A DNA stretch of 64,000 nucleotides from Ancylobacter sonchi (lineage in GTDB: Bacteria > Pseudomonadota > Alphaproteobacteria > Rhizobiales > Xanthobacteraceae): assembly GCF_018390695.1 (NCBI RefSeq), contig NZ_JAHBGF010000019.1, positions 62,001 to 126,000 of the forward strand. The letters run 5' to 3'. The notes under the pieces were generated by a model. The model saw only the letters and a list, made by a program, of their open reading frames with translations, was not told the origin of the DNA and searched no databases. How positions within the stretch are numbered: the stretch's first letter is position 1; each line of letters starts with the position of its first letter. Made by a program: the position numbers and the translations under genes. Shown in pieces: positions 35,746-44,210 of this stretch.

Positions 35746-36378
35746 TCAGGACGCCTGCGGTGCGTGGACGGTGGCCGCGCCGATCCAGCCGGGCACCACG
35801 TCGGCGAGGTCGCGTATGTCCTGCGCGACTCGGTTGTCGCCGCGGCTGGTCGAGGCGAAGAAGATGCCGTCGAGCATCAGGCCGATGCGGCGCGCGGTGC
35901 GGGAGATGTCATGCGGCCGGAACAGCCCGGCCGCGATGCCGCGCTGCAGGGCGTCTTCCAGCAGTTCCTTCTCGCCGCGGTAGAAGCCGGCGATCAGCGC
36001 CTCCAGCACCTCGTCCTGCATGCCGGAACTCGCATAGTCCGCCATCAGCTTCACCATGCGGACCAGCGTCGGGGCGATCTCGATATGGGTCTCCAGCCAG
36101 GCGAGGATCTCGGCCAGCGGGTCGGGCTGCCGGGTGCGGCGCTCCTCATAGCCGAGCAGCAGCTGCTGGATGGCGTGCTCCAGCGCCCGGCGCACCAGGT
36201 CGTCCTTGCTGTCGAAATAATGGTAGAGCAGCCCGACATTCATGTCGCACACCTGCGCGATGTCGCGGACGGTGACGATCGAGTAATGCCGCTCGGCGAA
36301 CAGGCGCAGCGCCTCGTCGAGGATCATCGCCCGGCGTTCGGCCGGGGGCAGGCGCCGGCGTGCCGCTTTTGCGGTCAT
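35746..36378 (-). CDS. TetR-family transcriptional regulator
   Basis: 210 aa from ATG 36378 with GGAGGAA upstream. The N-terminal DNA-binding domain (residues about 12-60) has the TetR helix-turn-helix pattern ILDEALRLFAERHYSIVTVRDIAQ and VGLLYHYFDSKDDLV. The rest is the helical ligand-binding and dimerisation domain. It is divergent from the ABC/monooxygenase operon, and a strong inverted repeat lies between them. It very probably represses that operon and itself until the transported compound is present. Confidence 0.92.
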   Translation of the reverse strand: MTAKAARRRLPPAERRAMILDEALRLFAERHYSIVTVRDIAQVCDMNVGLLYHYFDSKDDLVRRALEHAIQQLLLGYEERRTRQPDPLAEILAWLETHIEIAPTLVRMVKLMADYASSGMQDEVLEALIAGFYRGEKELLEDALQRGIAAGLFRPHDISRTARRIGLMLDGIFFASTSRGDNRVAQDIRDLADVVPGWIGAATVHAPQAS

Positions 36379-36473
36379 GGTGCGTTCCTCCGTAGAAGTC
36401 CCGATCGTGAAAGCACGGATTTTCCTGAGTTGCCTGCATGCTACGCGTGCTCATTTGTTAGGCTTGCATGCCG

Positions 36474-36493
36474 TATTAAGTCAACGCTTAATA
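36474..36493. promoter_or_regulatory. TetR-type operator, TATTAAG-N6-CTTAATA
   Basis: Perfect 7-base arms (36474-36480 and 36487-36493) around TCAACG, in the divergent region between the TetR gene and the binding-protein gene. Size and symmetry fit a TetR dimer site. It is AT-rich within a very GC-rich context. Confidence 0.75.
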
Positions 36494-36538
36494 GCGAGGT
36501 ATCCCAGCGACGTCCCCCGCGACCCGGAGCCCCGCCCC

Positions 36539-37621
36539 ATGAAGCGTTTCCTGAGAGCCGCCGCGCTTGCCGCCGGCCTCGCCGCCGTCGTCCTCGCCAG
36601 CGCCGACAGTCCGGCGCATGCCGCCCCCAAGAAGAGTTTCAAGGTCGCCTACACGGTCTATATCGGCTTCATGCCGCTGGCCTACATGAAGTCGTCCGGC
36701 ATCATGAAGAAGTGGGCCGACAAGTACGGCATCGATGTCGAGCTGATCCAGGCCAACGACTATGTTGGCTCGGTCAACCAGTTCATCGCCGGCGAGATCG
36801 ACGCGGTCGGCGTCGCCTCGATGGACGGTCTCACCATGCCCGCCGCCGGCGGCGTCGACACCTCGGTGTTCCTGATCACCGACTATTCCAACGGCAACGA
36901 CATCGTGATGTCCAAGACCGCCAAGGACATCAAGGAACTGGCCGGCCAGGACGTCTACCTGCTGCAGTACAGCGTCTCGCACTACCTGCTCAATCGCGGC
37001 CTCCAGCAGGCCGGCGTCACCGATCCGACCGCCACCAAGACGGTGAACATCTCCGACAGCGAGATCTCCGCCGCCTATGTCTCGCAGCCGGACCTGAAGC
37101 ACGCGGTGTCGTGGAAGCCGCTGACCGAGGACATGCTGAAGGTGCCGGGCTCGACCCTGCTGTTCGACAGCTCCAAGATCCCCGGCGAGATCATGGACGT
37201 GTTCGTCGGCAAGACCGAGGTGCTGAAGGACAACCCCGACTTCGCCAAGGCGGTGCTCGGCGCCTGGTATGAGGCGCTCGGCGTGCTGAAGGCCGGCGGC
37301 GCCAAGGGCGACGAGATGCGCGCGGTGATGACCAGCGCCATGGGCACCGATGCCGGTGGCCTGCAGAGCCAGCTCGACACCACCCATTTCTTCTACACCC
37401 CGGCCGAGGCGCTCGCCTTCCTGACCTCCGCCGACAACGCCAAGATCTGGGACAGCATCCGCACCTTCTGCTTCTCGCAGGGCCTGTTCGGCCAGGGCGC
37501 CACCAGCGTCGATTCGATCGGCATCGAGGTCGCCGACGGCACGGTGCTCGGCGACAAGGCCAACATCAAGATGCGGATCAACCCGACCTTCACCAAGCTC
37601 GCCGCCGACGGCAAGCTCTGA
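36539..37621 (+). CDS. Periplasmic substrate-binding protein, urea-carboxylase-region-type NitT/TauT family
   Basis: 360 aa from ATG 36539, with a signal peptide of about 29 residues ending near PAHAAPKK. The mature sequence begins FKVAYTVYIGFMPLAYMKSSGIMKKWADKYGID. Its later motifs (QANDYVGSVNQFIAGEIDAV, PAAGGVDTSVFLITDYSNGND, QYSVSHYLLNRGLQ) resemble, from memory, the binding proteins found beside urea carboxylase genes. No urea carboxylase gene is here; the operon instead carries an LLM monooxygenase. A nitrogen-containing small molecule is a reasonable substrate guess. It is the first gene of a rightward operon under TetR control. Confidence 0.87.
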   Translation: MKRFLRAAALAAGLAAVVLASADSPAHAAPKKSFKVAYTVYIGFMPLAYMKSSGIMKKWADKYGIDVELIQANDYVGSVNQFIAGEIDAVGVASMDGLTMPAAGGVDTSVFLITDYSNGNDIVMSKTAKDIKELAGQDVYLLQYSVSHYLLNRGLQQAGVTDPTATKTVNISDSEISAAYVSQPDLKHAVSWKPLTEDMLKVPGSTLLFDSSKIPGEIMDVFVGKTEVLKDNPDFAKAVLGAWYEALGVLKAGGAKGDEMRAVMTSAMGTDAGGLQSQLDTTHFFYTPAEALAFLTSADNAKIWDSIRTFCFSQGLFGQGATSVDSIGIEVADGTVLGDKANIKMRINPTFTKLAADGKL

Positions 37622-37632
37622 GCCGCGCGACG

Positions 37633-37654
37633 CCGGGCCGGCACGCCGGCCCGG
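37633..37654 (+). terminator. Intra-operon GC hairpin after the binding-protein gene
   Basis: CCGGGCCGGC (37633-37642) and GCCGGCCCGG (37645-37654) form a 10-bp palindrome with a 2-base centre, followed by TTT. It lies 12 bases past the binding-protein stop and before the permease. It probably stabilises the upstream message or terminates part of the transcripts, so that binding protein exceeds membrane components. Confidence 0.6.
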
Positions 37655-37706
37655 TTTCCTCCCCCATTCCGACTTCGCTCACCGTCTCGCAACGGAAGGC
37701 TGATCC

Positions 37707-38525
37707 ATGCGCCGCATCATCAACTATGCGCCGAGCCCTGGCGCGAAGGTGATCCTCGCCATATTGCCGTTCGTGCTGCTGGTGGGCGTCTATTTCCTCG
37801 GCTCCAGCGCCCGGCTCGCCATCGACCCGGCCGACAAGCTGATGCCCGGCTTCGCCTCCTTCTATGCCAGCATGATGCGGCTCGGCACCACCATCGACAT
37901 CGCCACCAAGCAGTACCTGTTGTGGTGGGACACCTGGCTGAGCCTGCAGCGGCTGTTCCTCGGCCTTGGCATCTCCGCGCTGATCGGGCTGGTGCTCGGC
38001 ATCCTCGTCGGCTTCGTGCCCTATCTGCGCGCCACCTTCGAGCCGTTCTTCGCCGCCTTCTCGCTGATCCCGCCGCTTGCCGTGCTGCCGATCCTGTTCA
38101 TCCTGTTCGGGCTCGGCGAATTGTCGAAGATCGTGCTGATCGTGTTCGGCATCGCCCCCTTCATCACCCGCGACGTGATGCTGCGCGTGGCCTCGCTGCC
38201 GACCGAGCAGATCGTCAAGGCGCAGACGCTCGGCGCCTCCACCTGGCAGATGATCACCGGGGTGATCCTGCCGCAGGTGATGCCGCGCCTGCTCGACTCG
38301 GTGCGCCTCTCGCTCGGCGCCGCCTGGCTGTTCGTCATCGCCGCCGAGGCGATCACCGCCGAGGGCGGGCTCGGCTACCGCATCTTCCTGGTGCGGCGCT
38401 ATCTCGCGATGGACGTGATCCTGCCCTATGTCGCCTGGATCACGCTGCTCGCTTTCCTGATGGACTACGCGCTGCGCAAGATCGCCGCCGTCGCCTATCC
38501 CTGGGACCGGATCAAGGCGGCCTGA
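37707..38525 (+). CDS. ABC transporter permease, NitT/TauT family
   Basis: 272 aa from ATG 37707 with GGAAGG upstream. Six or so membrane helices; the coupling segment is EQIVKAQTLGASTWQMITGVILPQVMPRL (about residues 170-198). A periplasmic loop of about 50 residues lies between helix 1 and helix 2. Only one permease is encoded in this operon, so a homodimer is expected, unlike the two-permease system at 3714-5371. The ATPase gene begins directly after its stop codon. Confidence 0.9.
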   Translation: MRRIINYAPSPGAKVILAILPFVLLVGVYFLGSSARLAIDPADKLMPGFASFYASMMRLGTTIDIATKQYLLWWDTWLSLQRLFLGLGISALIGLVLGILVGFVPYLRATFEPFFAAFSLIPPLAVLPILFILFGLGELSKIVLIVFGIAPFITRDVMLRVASLPTEQIVKAQTLGASTWQMITGVILPQVMPRLLDSVRLSLGAAWLFVIAAEAITAEGGLGYRIFLVRRYLAMDVILPYVAWITLLAFLMDYALRKIAAVAYPWDRIKAA

Positions 38526-39311
38526 ATGACCCAGATCATCTTCGACGACGTCTGGAAGGAATATGGCGAGCATATCGTGCTCGAGCGCATCAACCTGACA
38601 CTGGACGACCACGAATTCCTCGCCGTGATCGGCCCCTCCGGCGCCGGCAAGACCACCTTCCTGCGCATGCTGCTCTCGCAGGAGGCCCCGACGCGCGGGC
38701 GCATCCTGATCGACGGCGAGCCGATCGCCCCCGAGCCGACCGCCGATCGCGGCGTGGTGTTCCAGCGCTACTCGGTGTTCCCGCACCGCACCGTGCTGGG
38801 CAACGTCATGATGGGCCCGCAATGGGCGGCGTCGCCGCTGCTCGGCCGGCTGTTCGGCGCCCGCCGCCGGGCGGTGGAGGAGCGCGCCATGGCGCTGCTC
38901 ACCCGCGTCGGCCTCGCCGAGCACGCGGAAAAGTATCCGGCCCAGCTGTCCGGCGGCATGCAGCAGCGCCTTGCGCTGGCGCAGGCGCTGATCATGAAGC
39001 CGAAGGTGCTGCTGCTCGACGAGCCGTTCGGCGCCCTCGACCCCGGCACCCGCAAGCAGATGCACGAGCTGGTCAGCGAGCTGTGGGAAGAGAACGCCAT
39101 GACCATCGTCATGGTCACCCACGATCTGCCCGAGGCGTTCCTGCTCGGCACCCGCGTCATCGCCGTCGAGCGGCCGCGCAAGGATCCGCAGGCGCCGGAG
39201 CGCTTCGGCGCCACCATCGTCTCCGACTACGAGACCAAGTGCCGGATCGTGCGCGACAGCCGCCGCTTCGAGGCGGACCGCGCCAAGGCACGTCTCACTC
39301 TGGTTCCCTGA
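38526..39311 (+). CDS. ABC transporter ATP-binding protein
   Basis: 261 aa; its ATG follows the permease stop with no gap. Walker A GPSGAGKTT (about residue 37), Q-loop FQRYSVFPHRT, signature [12 protein letters not shown], Walker [13 protein letters not shown] and switch His VTHDLPEA are intact. A long insertion after the Q-loop (QWAASPLLGRLFGARRRAVEE) is a feature I associate with ATPases of urea-carboxylase-linked transporters. The partner permease and binding protein are encoded upstream, and the monooxygenase pair is downstream. Confidence 0.92.
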   Translation: MTQIIFDDVWKEYGEHIVLERINLTLDDHEFLAVIGPSGAGKTTFLRMLLSQEAPTRGRILIDGEPIAPEPTADRGVVFQRYSVFPHRTVLGNVMMGPQWAASPLLGRLFGARRRAVEERAMALLTRVGLAEHAEKYPAQLSGGMQQRLALAQALIMKPKVLLLDEPFGALDPGTRKQMHELVSELWEENAMTIVMVTHDLPEAFLLGTRVIAVERPRKDPQAPERFGATIVSDYETKCRIVRDSRRFEADRAKARLTLVP

Positions 39312-39367
39312 TTCTCTCTTATCCGCAGGCGGCACCTCCGCCGCGGTACTGGTGAAGGACTGACAAA

Positions 39368-40681
39368 ATGGCCGACAAGCGCTTCCACCTCGCCTGGTTC
39401 ATGAACTTCACGCCCGACGAATGGCGCGAACCCTTCGGCCAGGGCGGCAATCCGTGGGACGGCCAGTTCTACGTCGAGATGGCGCAGTCGATGGAGCGCG
39501 CCTGCTTCGATCTGATCATGATCGAGGACAAGCTGATGGTGCCGGAGACCTACGGCGCCTCGCGCGACATCTCGCTCGCGCACGCCATGATGGTGCCGAA
39601 GGCCGATCCGGCGCCGCTCGCCGTCGCCATGGGCATGGCCACCAAGCACCTCGGCGTCGTCGCCACCATGTCGACCATGGCCTACCCGCCCTTCATGCTG
39701 GCGCGGCTGTCCTCCACCATCGATAGCCTGACCAAGGGCCGCTTCGGCTGGAACGTCGTCACTTCGGCCGAGGACCTGATGGCGAAGAATTTCGGCATGG
39801 ACAAGCTGCCGGCCCGCGAGGACCGCTACGCCATGGCCGACGAGTACATGGAAGTGGTCGGCAAGCTGTTCGACTCATGGGAACCGGACGCGGTGGTGCT
39901 CGACCGCAAGAACGGCATCTATGCCGACGGCTCCAAGGTGCACACCGTCGATCACGAAGGCCGGTTCTACAAGGTGCGCGGGCCGCTCAACACCGTGCCC
40001 TCGCCGCAGCGCCGCCCGGTCTACCTCCAGGCCGGCGCCTCGCCGCGCGGCCGCGACTTCGCCGCCCAGCATTCCGACGCCATCGTCTCGGTGGCGAACG
40101 GCGTCGAGGGCATGAAGGAGTTCCGCGCCGACATCCGCGCCCGCGCCGAGAAGTTCGGTCGCAACCCGGACGACATCAAGGTGTTCTTCTGCATCTGCCC
40201 GAGCCTCGGCGAGACGGAAGCGGAAGCGCGCGCCCGCTACGACAACGTCACCATGTCCGACAATTTCGTCACCGACGTGCTGATCTCGATCTCCGCCATC
40301 ACCGAGATCGACTTCTCGAAGTACGACCTCGACAAGCCGCTGCCGGAAAAGCTGGTGACCAATGGCGAATCCGGCACGCTCGACAAGTTCCAGCAGTGGG
40401 GCTCCGGCAAGACGCTGCGCCAGCTGGCGGCGTCGGGTGGCGGCGGCCTCGTCTCCTCGCTGGAGCTGATCGGCACGCCGGCGCAGGTGGCGCAGAAGAT
40501 GGGCGAGGCGATGGAGGAGGTCGGCGGCGACGGCTTCCTGATCACCACCCCGGTGCTGCGCGTCTCGCGCCGCTACATCACCGAGATCTGCGACGGGCTG
40601 GTGCCTGAACTGCAGGCGCGCGGGCTTGTGCGCACCGAGTACAAGCACCAGCTCCTGCGCGACAACCTGCGTGAATTCTGA
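39368..40681 (+). CDS. LLM-class FMNH2-dependent monooxygenase, NtaA/SnaA/DszA family
   Basis: 437 aa, the usual length for this branch, with AAGGA upstream. The family pattern FHLAWFMNFTPDEW at the N-terminus, then FDLIMIEDKLMVPETYG, TKGRFGWNVVTS, RPVYLQAGASPRGRDFAAQHSDAI and a C-terminal GGDGFLITTPVL are clear. These enzymes use FMNH2 delivered by a separate reductase to oxidise amines, sulfones or heterocycles, as in nitrilotriacetate or EDTA breakdown. The gene follows the importer by 56 bases and precedes a matching flavin reductase, so the operon appears to import and oxygenate one compound. Confidence 0.9.
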   Translation: MADKRFHLAWFMNFTPDEWREPFGQGGNPWDGQFYVEMAQSMERACFDLIMIEDKLMVPETYGASRDISLAHAMMVPKADPAPLAVAMGMATKHLGVVATMSTMAYPPFMLARLSSTIDSLTKGRFGWNVVTSAEDLMAKNFGMDKLPAREDRYAMADEYMEVVGKLFDSWEPDAVVLDRKNGIYADGSKVHTVDHEGRFYKVRGPLNTVPSPQRRPVYLQAGASPRGRDFAAQHSDAIVSVANGVEGMKEFRADIRARAEKFGRNPDDIKVFFCICPSLGETEAEARARYDNVTMSDNFVTDVLISISAITEIDFSKYDLDKPLPEKLVTNGESGTLDKFQQWGSGKTLRQLAASGGGGLVSSLELIGTPAQVAQKMGEAMEEVGGDGFLITTPVLRVSRRYITEICDGLVPELQARGLVRTEYKHQLLRDNLREF

Positions 40682-40729
40682 GCCGCGGCACCGGCGACGC
40701 AAGCCGGGCGCGGCGAGAGGAGGGCGGCG

Positions 40730-41272
40730 ATGAGCCCCTGCCTGAGGAAGGACCTTGTGCCGGCCGAACCGGAGCTCGCTCCGGTCGGCCGCCAGGAATA
40801 CCGCGACGCCATGGCCCGCCTCGGCGCGGCGGTGAACGTGGTGACTACCGACGGACCCGGCGGGCGGCACGGCTTCACCGCCTCCGCCGTGTGCAGCGTC
40901 ACCGACGACCCGCCGACGCTGCTGGTGTGCCTCAATCGCGGCTCCTCGGCGAGCTCGACCATCCACGCCAACGGGGTGCTGTGCGTCAACACGCTGGCGG
41001 CCGGGCAGCAGGAACTGTCCGACCGCTTCGGCGGCAGGGTGCCGCCGGCCGAGCGCTTCCATGCCGGCGAATGGCGTCCCGGCATCACCGGCGCGCCGGT
41101 GCTGGTCGGGGCGCTGGCGAGCTTCGATTGCCGCATCACCCGCTTCGTCGAGGTCGGCACCCATGACGTGCTGTTCTGCGAGGTCGTCGGGCTCGACGAG
41201 GCCGGTACGCGCGAGGGGCTGATGTATTTCCTGCGCGGCTATCACGCGCTGGGCAAGCCGACGCCGGAATGA
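40730..41272 (+). CDS. NAD(P)H:flavin oxidoreductase, NtaB/HpaC family
   Basis: 180 aa with GGAGG before ATG 40730. The sequence YRDAMARLGAAVNVVTTDGPGGRHGFTASAVCSVTDDPPTLLVCLNRGSS is the standard flavin reductase domain, followed by CVNTLAAGQQELSDRFGG and VGTHDVLFCEV. It supplies reduced FMN to the LLM monooxygenase encoded immediately upstream. The last gene of the operon; the next gene converges on it with 18 bases between stops. Confidence 0.92.
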   Translation: MSPCLRKDLVPAEPELAPVGRQEYRDAMARLGAAVNVVTTDGPGGRHGFTASAVCSVTDDPPTLLVCLNRGSSASSTIHANGVLCVNTLAAGQQELSDRFGGRVPPAERFHAGEWRPGITGAPVLVGALASFDCRITRFVEVGTHDVLFCEVVGLDEAGTREGLMYFLRGYHALGKPTPE

Positions 41273-41290
41273 GCCGGCGCGGCCTCGCCG

Positions 41291-41941
41291 TCATCGGCGG
41301 GCGACGGCGGGAAGCCAGGATTCCACCGTCGGCAGGATGCGCGAGACGATGACCTCGACCCCCGCCGCGTTGGGGTGCATGCCGTCGCGCAGGTTGAGCG
41401 CCGGCATCGCCACCACCCCGGACAGGAAGAAGCGGTAGAGCGGCACGCCGTGCCGGCGGGCGAGCCGCGGATAGATCGCCTGGAAGCGCGCCATATAGGC
41501 GAGCCCCTGGCTCGGCGGCGCCATCATTCCCGCCAGCAGCACGGCGATGCCCCGCGCCCTGAGACGCGACAGGATGGCATCGAGCGCCGCCTCCGTCTCG
41601 GCCGGATCGAGGCCGCGCAGCGCGTCATTGGCGCCGAGTTCGAGAATCACCCCCTGCGTGCCGGGCGGCACCGCCCGGTTGAGCCGGGCCAGCCCGGCGC
41701 CCGCCGTATCGCCGGAGACCCCGGCATTGACGACGGTGACGTCGTGGCCGCGCGCGCGCAGCGCCGCCTGGAGCCGTGCCGGGAAGGCTTCGCCTCCGGC
41801 AAGGCGATAGCCGCTGGTCAGGCTGTCGCCGAGCGCGACGATGCGCAGGGTTTGCGCCTGCGCCCCGAGGGCCGGCAGCAGCAGAACCACCAGCACGAGA
41901 GCGAGCGTTCGAAGCCGGAGCGGCGGCGCGGGTGAACTCAT
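41291..41941 (-). CDS. tesA: Periplasmic arylesterase/lysophospholipase, SGNH (GDSL) hydrolase
   Basis: 216 aa, TesA-like. An N-terminal signal peptide (RTLALVLVVLLLPALGAQAQ) is followed by catalytic Ser in ALGDSLTSGY (block I), Gly in VNAGVSGDTAGAG (block II), Asn in LELGANDALRG (block III) and Asp-His in DGMHPNAAG (block V). All SGNH residues are intact. It hydrolyses small esters or acyl-thioesters in the periplasm. It stands alone and converges on the flavin reductase. Confidence 0.9.
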   Translation of the reverse strand: MSSPAPPLRLRTLALVLVVLLLPALGAQAQTLRIVALGDSLTSGYRLAGGEAFPARLQAALRARGHDVTVVNAGVSGDTAGAGLARLNRAVPPGTQGVILELGANDALRGLDPAETEAALDAILSRLRARGIAVLLAGMMAPPSQGLAYMARFQAIYPRLARRHGVPLYRFFLSGVVAMPALNLRDGMHPNAAGVEVIVSRILPTVESWLPAVARR

Positions 41942-42072
41942 CAGCGTTATATCCGATGTCCGTCCGTCATGATCCAGTCCCGCGGCCCCGACTTCACTTA
42001 CCTCTTATCGGCGAGGCCGCCCTCGGGGGCCGGTCTCCCGCCCGTTGCGGCGCGGATGGCCGTCGCCTGATC

Positions 42073-42097
42073 GGAACCCCCTTTCCGCCGCCGCGTT
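42073..42097 (+). promoter_or_regulatory. EcfG-type general stress promoter, GGAAC-N16-CGTT
   Basis: GGAAC (42073-42077) and CGTT (42094-42097) with a 16-base spacer match the alphaproteobacterial EcfG consensus exactly. The predicted transcript would start near 42104, about 20 bases before ATG 42124, with the GGGGAGA ribosome binding site inside the leader. This is the best-placed of the three EcfG candidates in the window. Confidence 0.65.
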
Positions 42098-42123
42098 GGC
42101 ACCGAAAGCAGGGGAGATGCCGA

Positions 42124-42417
42124 ATGAGGATAGCAAGCACTCTGGCGACGTGTGCCGTGCTGATAGCAGCCGGCTGGCCGGCCGCAGCGCAGGATGCCGG
42201 TGCGCCGACGGGAACGCCTCCGCCTCCGCCGTCGATGTCCCAGCCGCCAGTCGGCGGTCAGGACGCTCCAGCCGTCCGGCCGCCGGACCCGACGCCGGAG
42301 CAGGGATCGGTGGTGCGGCAGCCGCCCCCGGGACCGCCGCCCGAGGGCGCGGCGAAGGAGACGACTCTTCCGGACTGCACCCCACCGAACTGCGGCACGC
42401 CGAAGATCATGGAATGA
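42124..42417 (+). CDS. Small proline-rich secreted protein
   Basis: 97 aa from ATG 42124 with GGGGAGA upstream. A signal peptide (MRIASTLATCAVLIAAGWPAAAQ) precedes a 75-residue low-complexity Pro/Gly-rich chain, ending in LPDCTPPNCGTP with two cysteines that could form a disulfide. No family recognised. The periplasm or cell envelope is the likely location, and the EcfG-type promoter upstream suggests a stress-induced envelope role. The longer open frame upstream is ignored because it lacks a start signal and covers the promoter. Confidence 0.7.
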   Translation: MRIASTLATCAVLIAAGWPAAAQDAGAPTGTPPPPPSMSQPPVGGQDAPAVRPPDPTPEQGSVVRQPPPGPPPEGAAKETTLPDCTPPNCGTPKIME

Positions 42418-42439
42418 ACGGACGCGACGTTCCCGGCCG

Positions 42440-43756
42440 TCACGAGGGCGGCGGGGCTGTCGCCGTCGGGGTGCCGGGCGCCGGGTCGCCGGTGATCAGC
42501 CGGGCGGAGCGCTGGTGGGTCAGGTAGTTCCACAGCCAGCTCAGCGCCACCGCGATCCGGTTGCGGGTGCCGATCAGGAAGTAGACGTGCACCACGCCCC
42601 AGAACGCCCACCCGGTGAACCCCTTCAGCTGCCAGCGTCCGAGCTTCACCACCGCGGCGTTGCGCCCGATGGTAGCGAGGTCGCCGACATGGCGGTAGCG
42701 GAAGGCGCCCGGCGACCGCTTGCCGGCGACCCGCGCCGCGATCACCGCCGCGACGTGGTCGCCCATCTGCTTGGCGGCCGGCGCGATGCCGGGAATCGGC
42801 CGGCCATTGGCCGGCGGAGGGGCCGAGGTGTCGCCGATGACGAAGATATCGGGATCGCCGGGCAAAGTGAGGTCCGCGCCGACGAGGCAGCGTCCCGCGC
42901 GATCGGTCTCGGCGCCGAGCCATTGCGCCGCCGCCGAGGCGCGCACGCCGGCGGCCCAGATCTTGGTCGAGGAGTGGATGCGCTCGCCGCCGGCGAGGTC
43001 GACATGGTCGGGACCGCAATCGATCACCGCGCGGCCGGTCATTACCTCCACGCCCATCTGCTCCAGCTTCTGGCGCGCATAGGCGGAGAGCGGCTCGGGG
43101 AAGCTCGGCAGGATGCGCTCGCCGGCCTCGATCAGCAGGATGCGGGCGGTGCGCGGGTCCACCCGCTTGAAGTCCGGCGCCAGCGCGTGGCGCGCCACCT
43201 CGGCTACCGCCCCGGCGAGCTCGACGCCGGTCGGTCCGCCGCCGATGATGACGAAGGTGAGCAGGCGCCGCCGCAACTCGTCGTCATCGGTCGCCTCGGC
43301 GCGCTCGAAGGAGACGAGGATGCTGCGCCGCAGCCGGGTGGCGTCCTCGATGTCCTTGAGGCCGGGCGCGTCGGCGGCCCAGTCGTCATGGCCGAAATAG
43401 GAATGCGTGGCCCCGGTGGCGAGCACGAGGATGTCGTAGGGAATGCGCCCCTCGCTGGTGACGAGCTCGCGGGCGGCGCGGTCGACGCCCTCGGCGCGGG
43501 CCATCAGCATCGTCACGTTGGACTGCCGTGACAGTACGTGCCGCACCGGCCAGGCGATGTCGGCCGGCGAGAGCACGGCGGTGGCCACCTGATAGAGCAG
43601 CGGCTGGAAGCAATGGTAGTTGTGCCGGTCGATCAGCGTGATGTCGACCGGTGCGCCGGCGAGGCCGCGTGCCGCCTGAAGGCCGCCGAAGCCGGCGCCG
43701 GCGATCACCACGCGGGTTCGGTGAGTTTGGGTGGGTGTCTCGATCTTGCTGTTCAT
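42440..43756 (-). CDS. ndh: Type II NADH:quinone oxidoreductase (NDH-2)
   Basis: 438 aa from ATG 43756. FAD-binding VVIAGAGFGGLQAARGL at the N-terminus, NADH-binding VIIGGGPTGVELAGAVAEVA at about residue 165, and a conserved HNYHCFQPLLYQVATAVLSPADIA segment typical of NDH-2. The C-terminal amphipathic region (GWAFWGVVHVYFLIGTRNRIAVALSWLWNYLT) is the membrane anchor and quinone region. It transfers electrons from NADH to quinone without pumping protons. The ribosome binding site is weak. A 14-bp palindrome lies about 65 bases upstream. Confidence 0.92.
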   Translation of the reverse strand: MNSKIETPTQTHRTRVVIAGAGFGGLQAARGLAGAPVDITLIDRHNYHCFQPLLYQVATAVLSPADIAWPVRHVLSRQSNVTMLMARAEGVDRAARELVTSEGRIPYDILVLATGATHSYFGHDDWAADAPGLKDIEDATRLRRSILVSFERAEATDDDELRRRLLTFVIIGGGPTGVELAGAVAEVARHALAPDFKRVDPRTARILLIEAGERILPSFPEPLSAYARQKLEQMGVEVMTGRAVIDCGPDHVDLAGGERIHSSTKIWAAGVRASAAAQWLGAETDRAGRCLVGADLTLPGDPDIFVIGDTSAPPPANGRPIPGIAPAAKQMGDHVAAVIAARVAGKRSPGAFRYRHVGDLATIGRNAAVVKLGRWQLKGFTGWAFWGVVHVYFLIGTRNRIAVALSWLWNYLTHQRSARLITGDPAPGTPTATAPPPS

Positions 43757-43818
43757 TGCCTGCACACACTGATGTCGTCGTGCCCCCGGCGACCCGCTGT
43801 CATGATGGATGATCCTGT

Positions 43819-43832
43819 GTGGAAAGTTCCAC
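43819..43832. promoter_or_regulatory. Palindrome GTGGAA-AG-TTCCAC upstream of ndh
   Basis: Perfect 6-base arms around a 2-base centre, 63-76 bases upstream of the ndh start. Position and size fit an operator controlling NDH-2 expression, but no known regulator is recognised. Confidence 0.4.
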
Positions 43833-44210
43833 CCCTTGGACGTGCGGCGAACGTGCACTTGGGCAAGCGCGCCGACGGGCAGGCCGGATCGTTAAGGCAG
43901 GCTAACAAATCAGGCTGTCTTTCTAAATGGAACTAACGGACATGCGGTCCTATGGTCAGCTTCGAGCAGCACGACAGATCGCTGCCGCACCGTGAACCGG
44001 GACGTGATCCCGGCTTCGGGGTGGAGGACAAAACGCCGCTTTCGACCCAACCCGCACCGTCCCCGACGCCGGCCCCGTGGCCGCGCGCGTCCGTGAACGA
44101 CGCCTGACGCGCCGCCTCCCGAACAGGAGAGCCGCGCCGGCGCTCCCTCATGGCCCGCGCCGTCCCGGCTCGACCCGAGGGACACCAGGATCGCATCTGA
44201 GGATCGCACG
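43833..44210. other. Divergent intergenic region without a supported gene
   Basis: Lies between ndh and the SAF-domain dehydrogenase operon. Around 43890-43935 there is a less GC-rich stretch (TTAAGGCAGGCTAAC, TTTCTAAATGGAAC) likely to contain promoter elements. Short frames here lack ribosome binding sites and I do not call a gene. Confidence 0.4.

Noticed and set aside
43910-44209. A short minus-strand frame between ndh and the SAF-domain dehydrogenase
   Set aside because: No homology pattern or start signal, and it occupies the presumed divergent promoter region.
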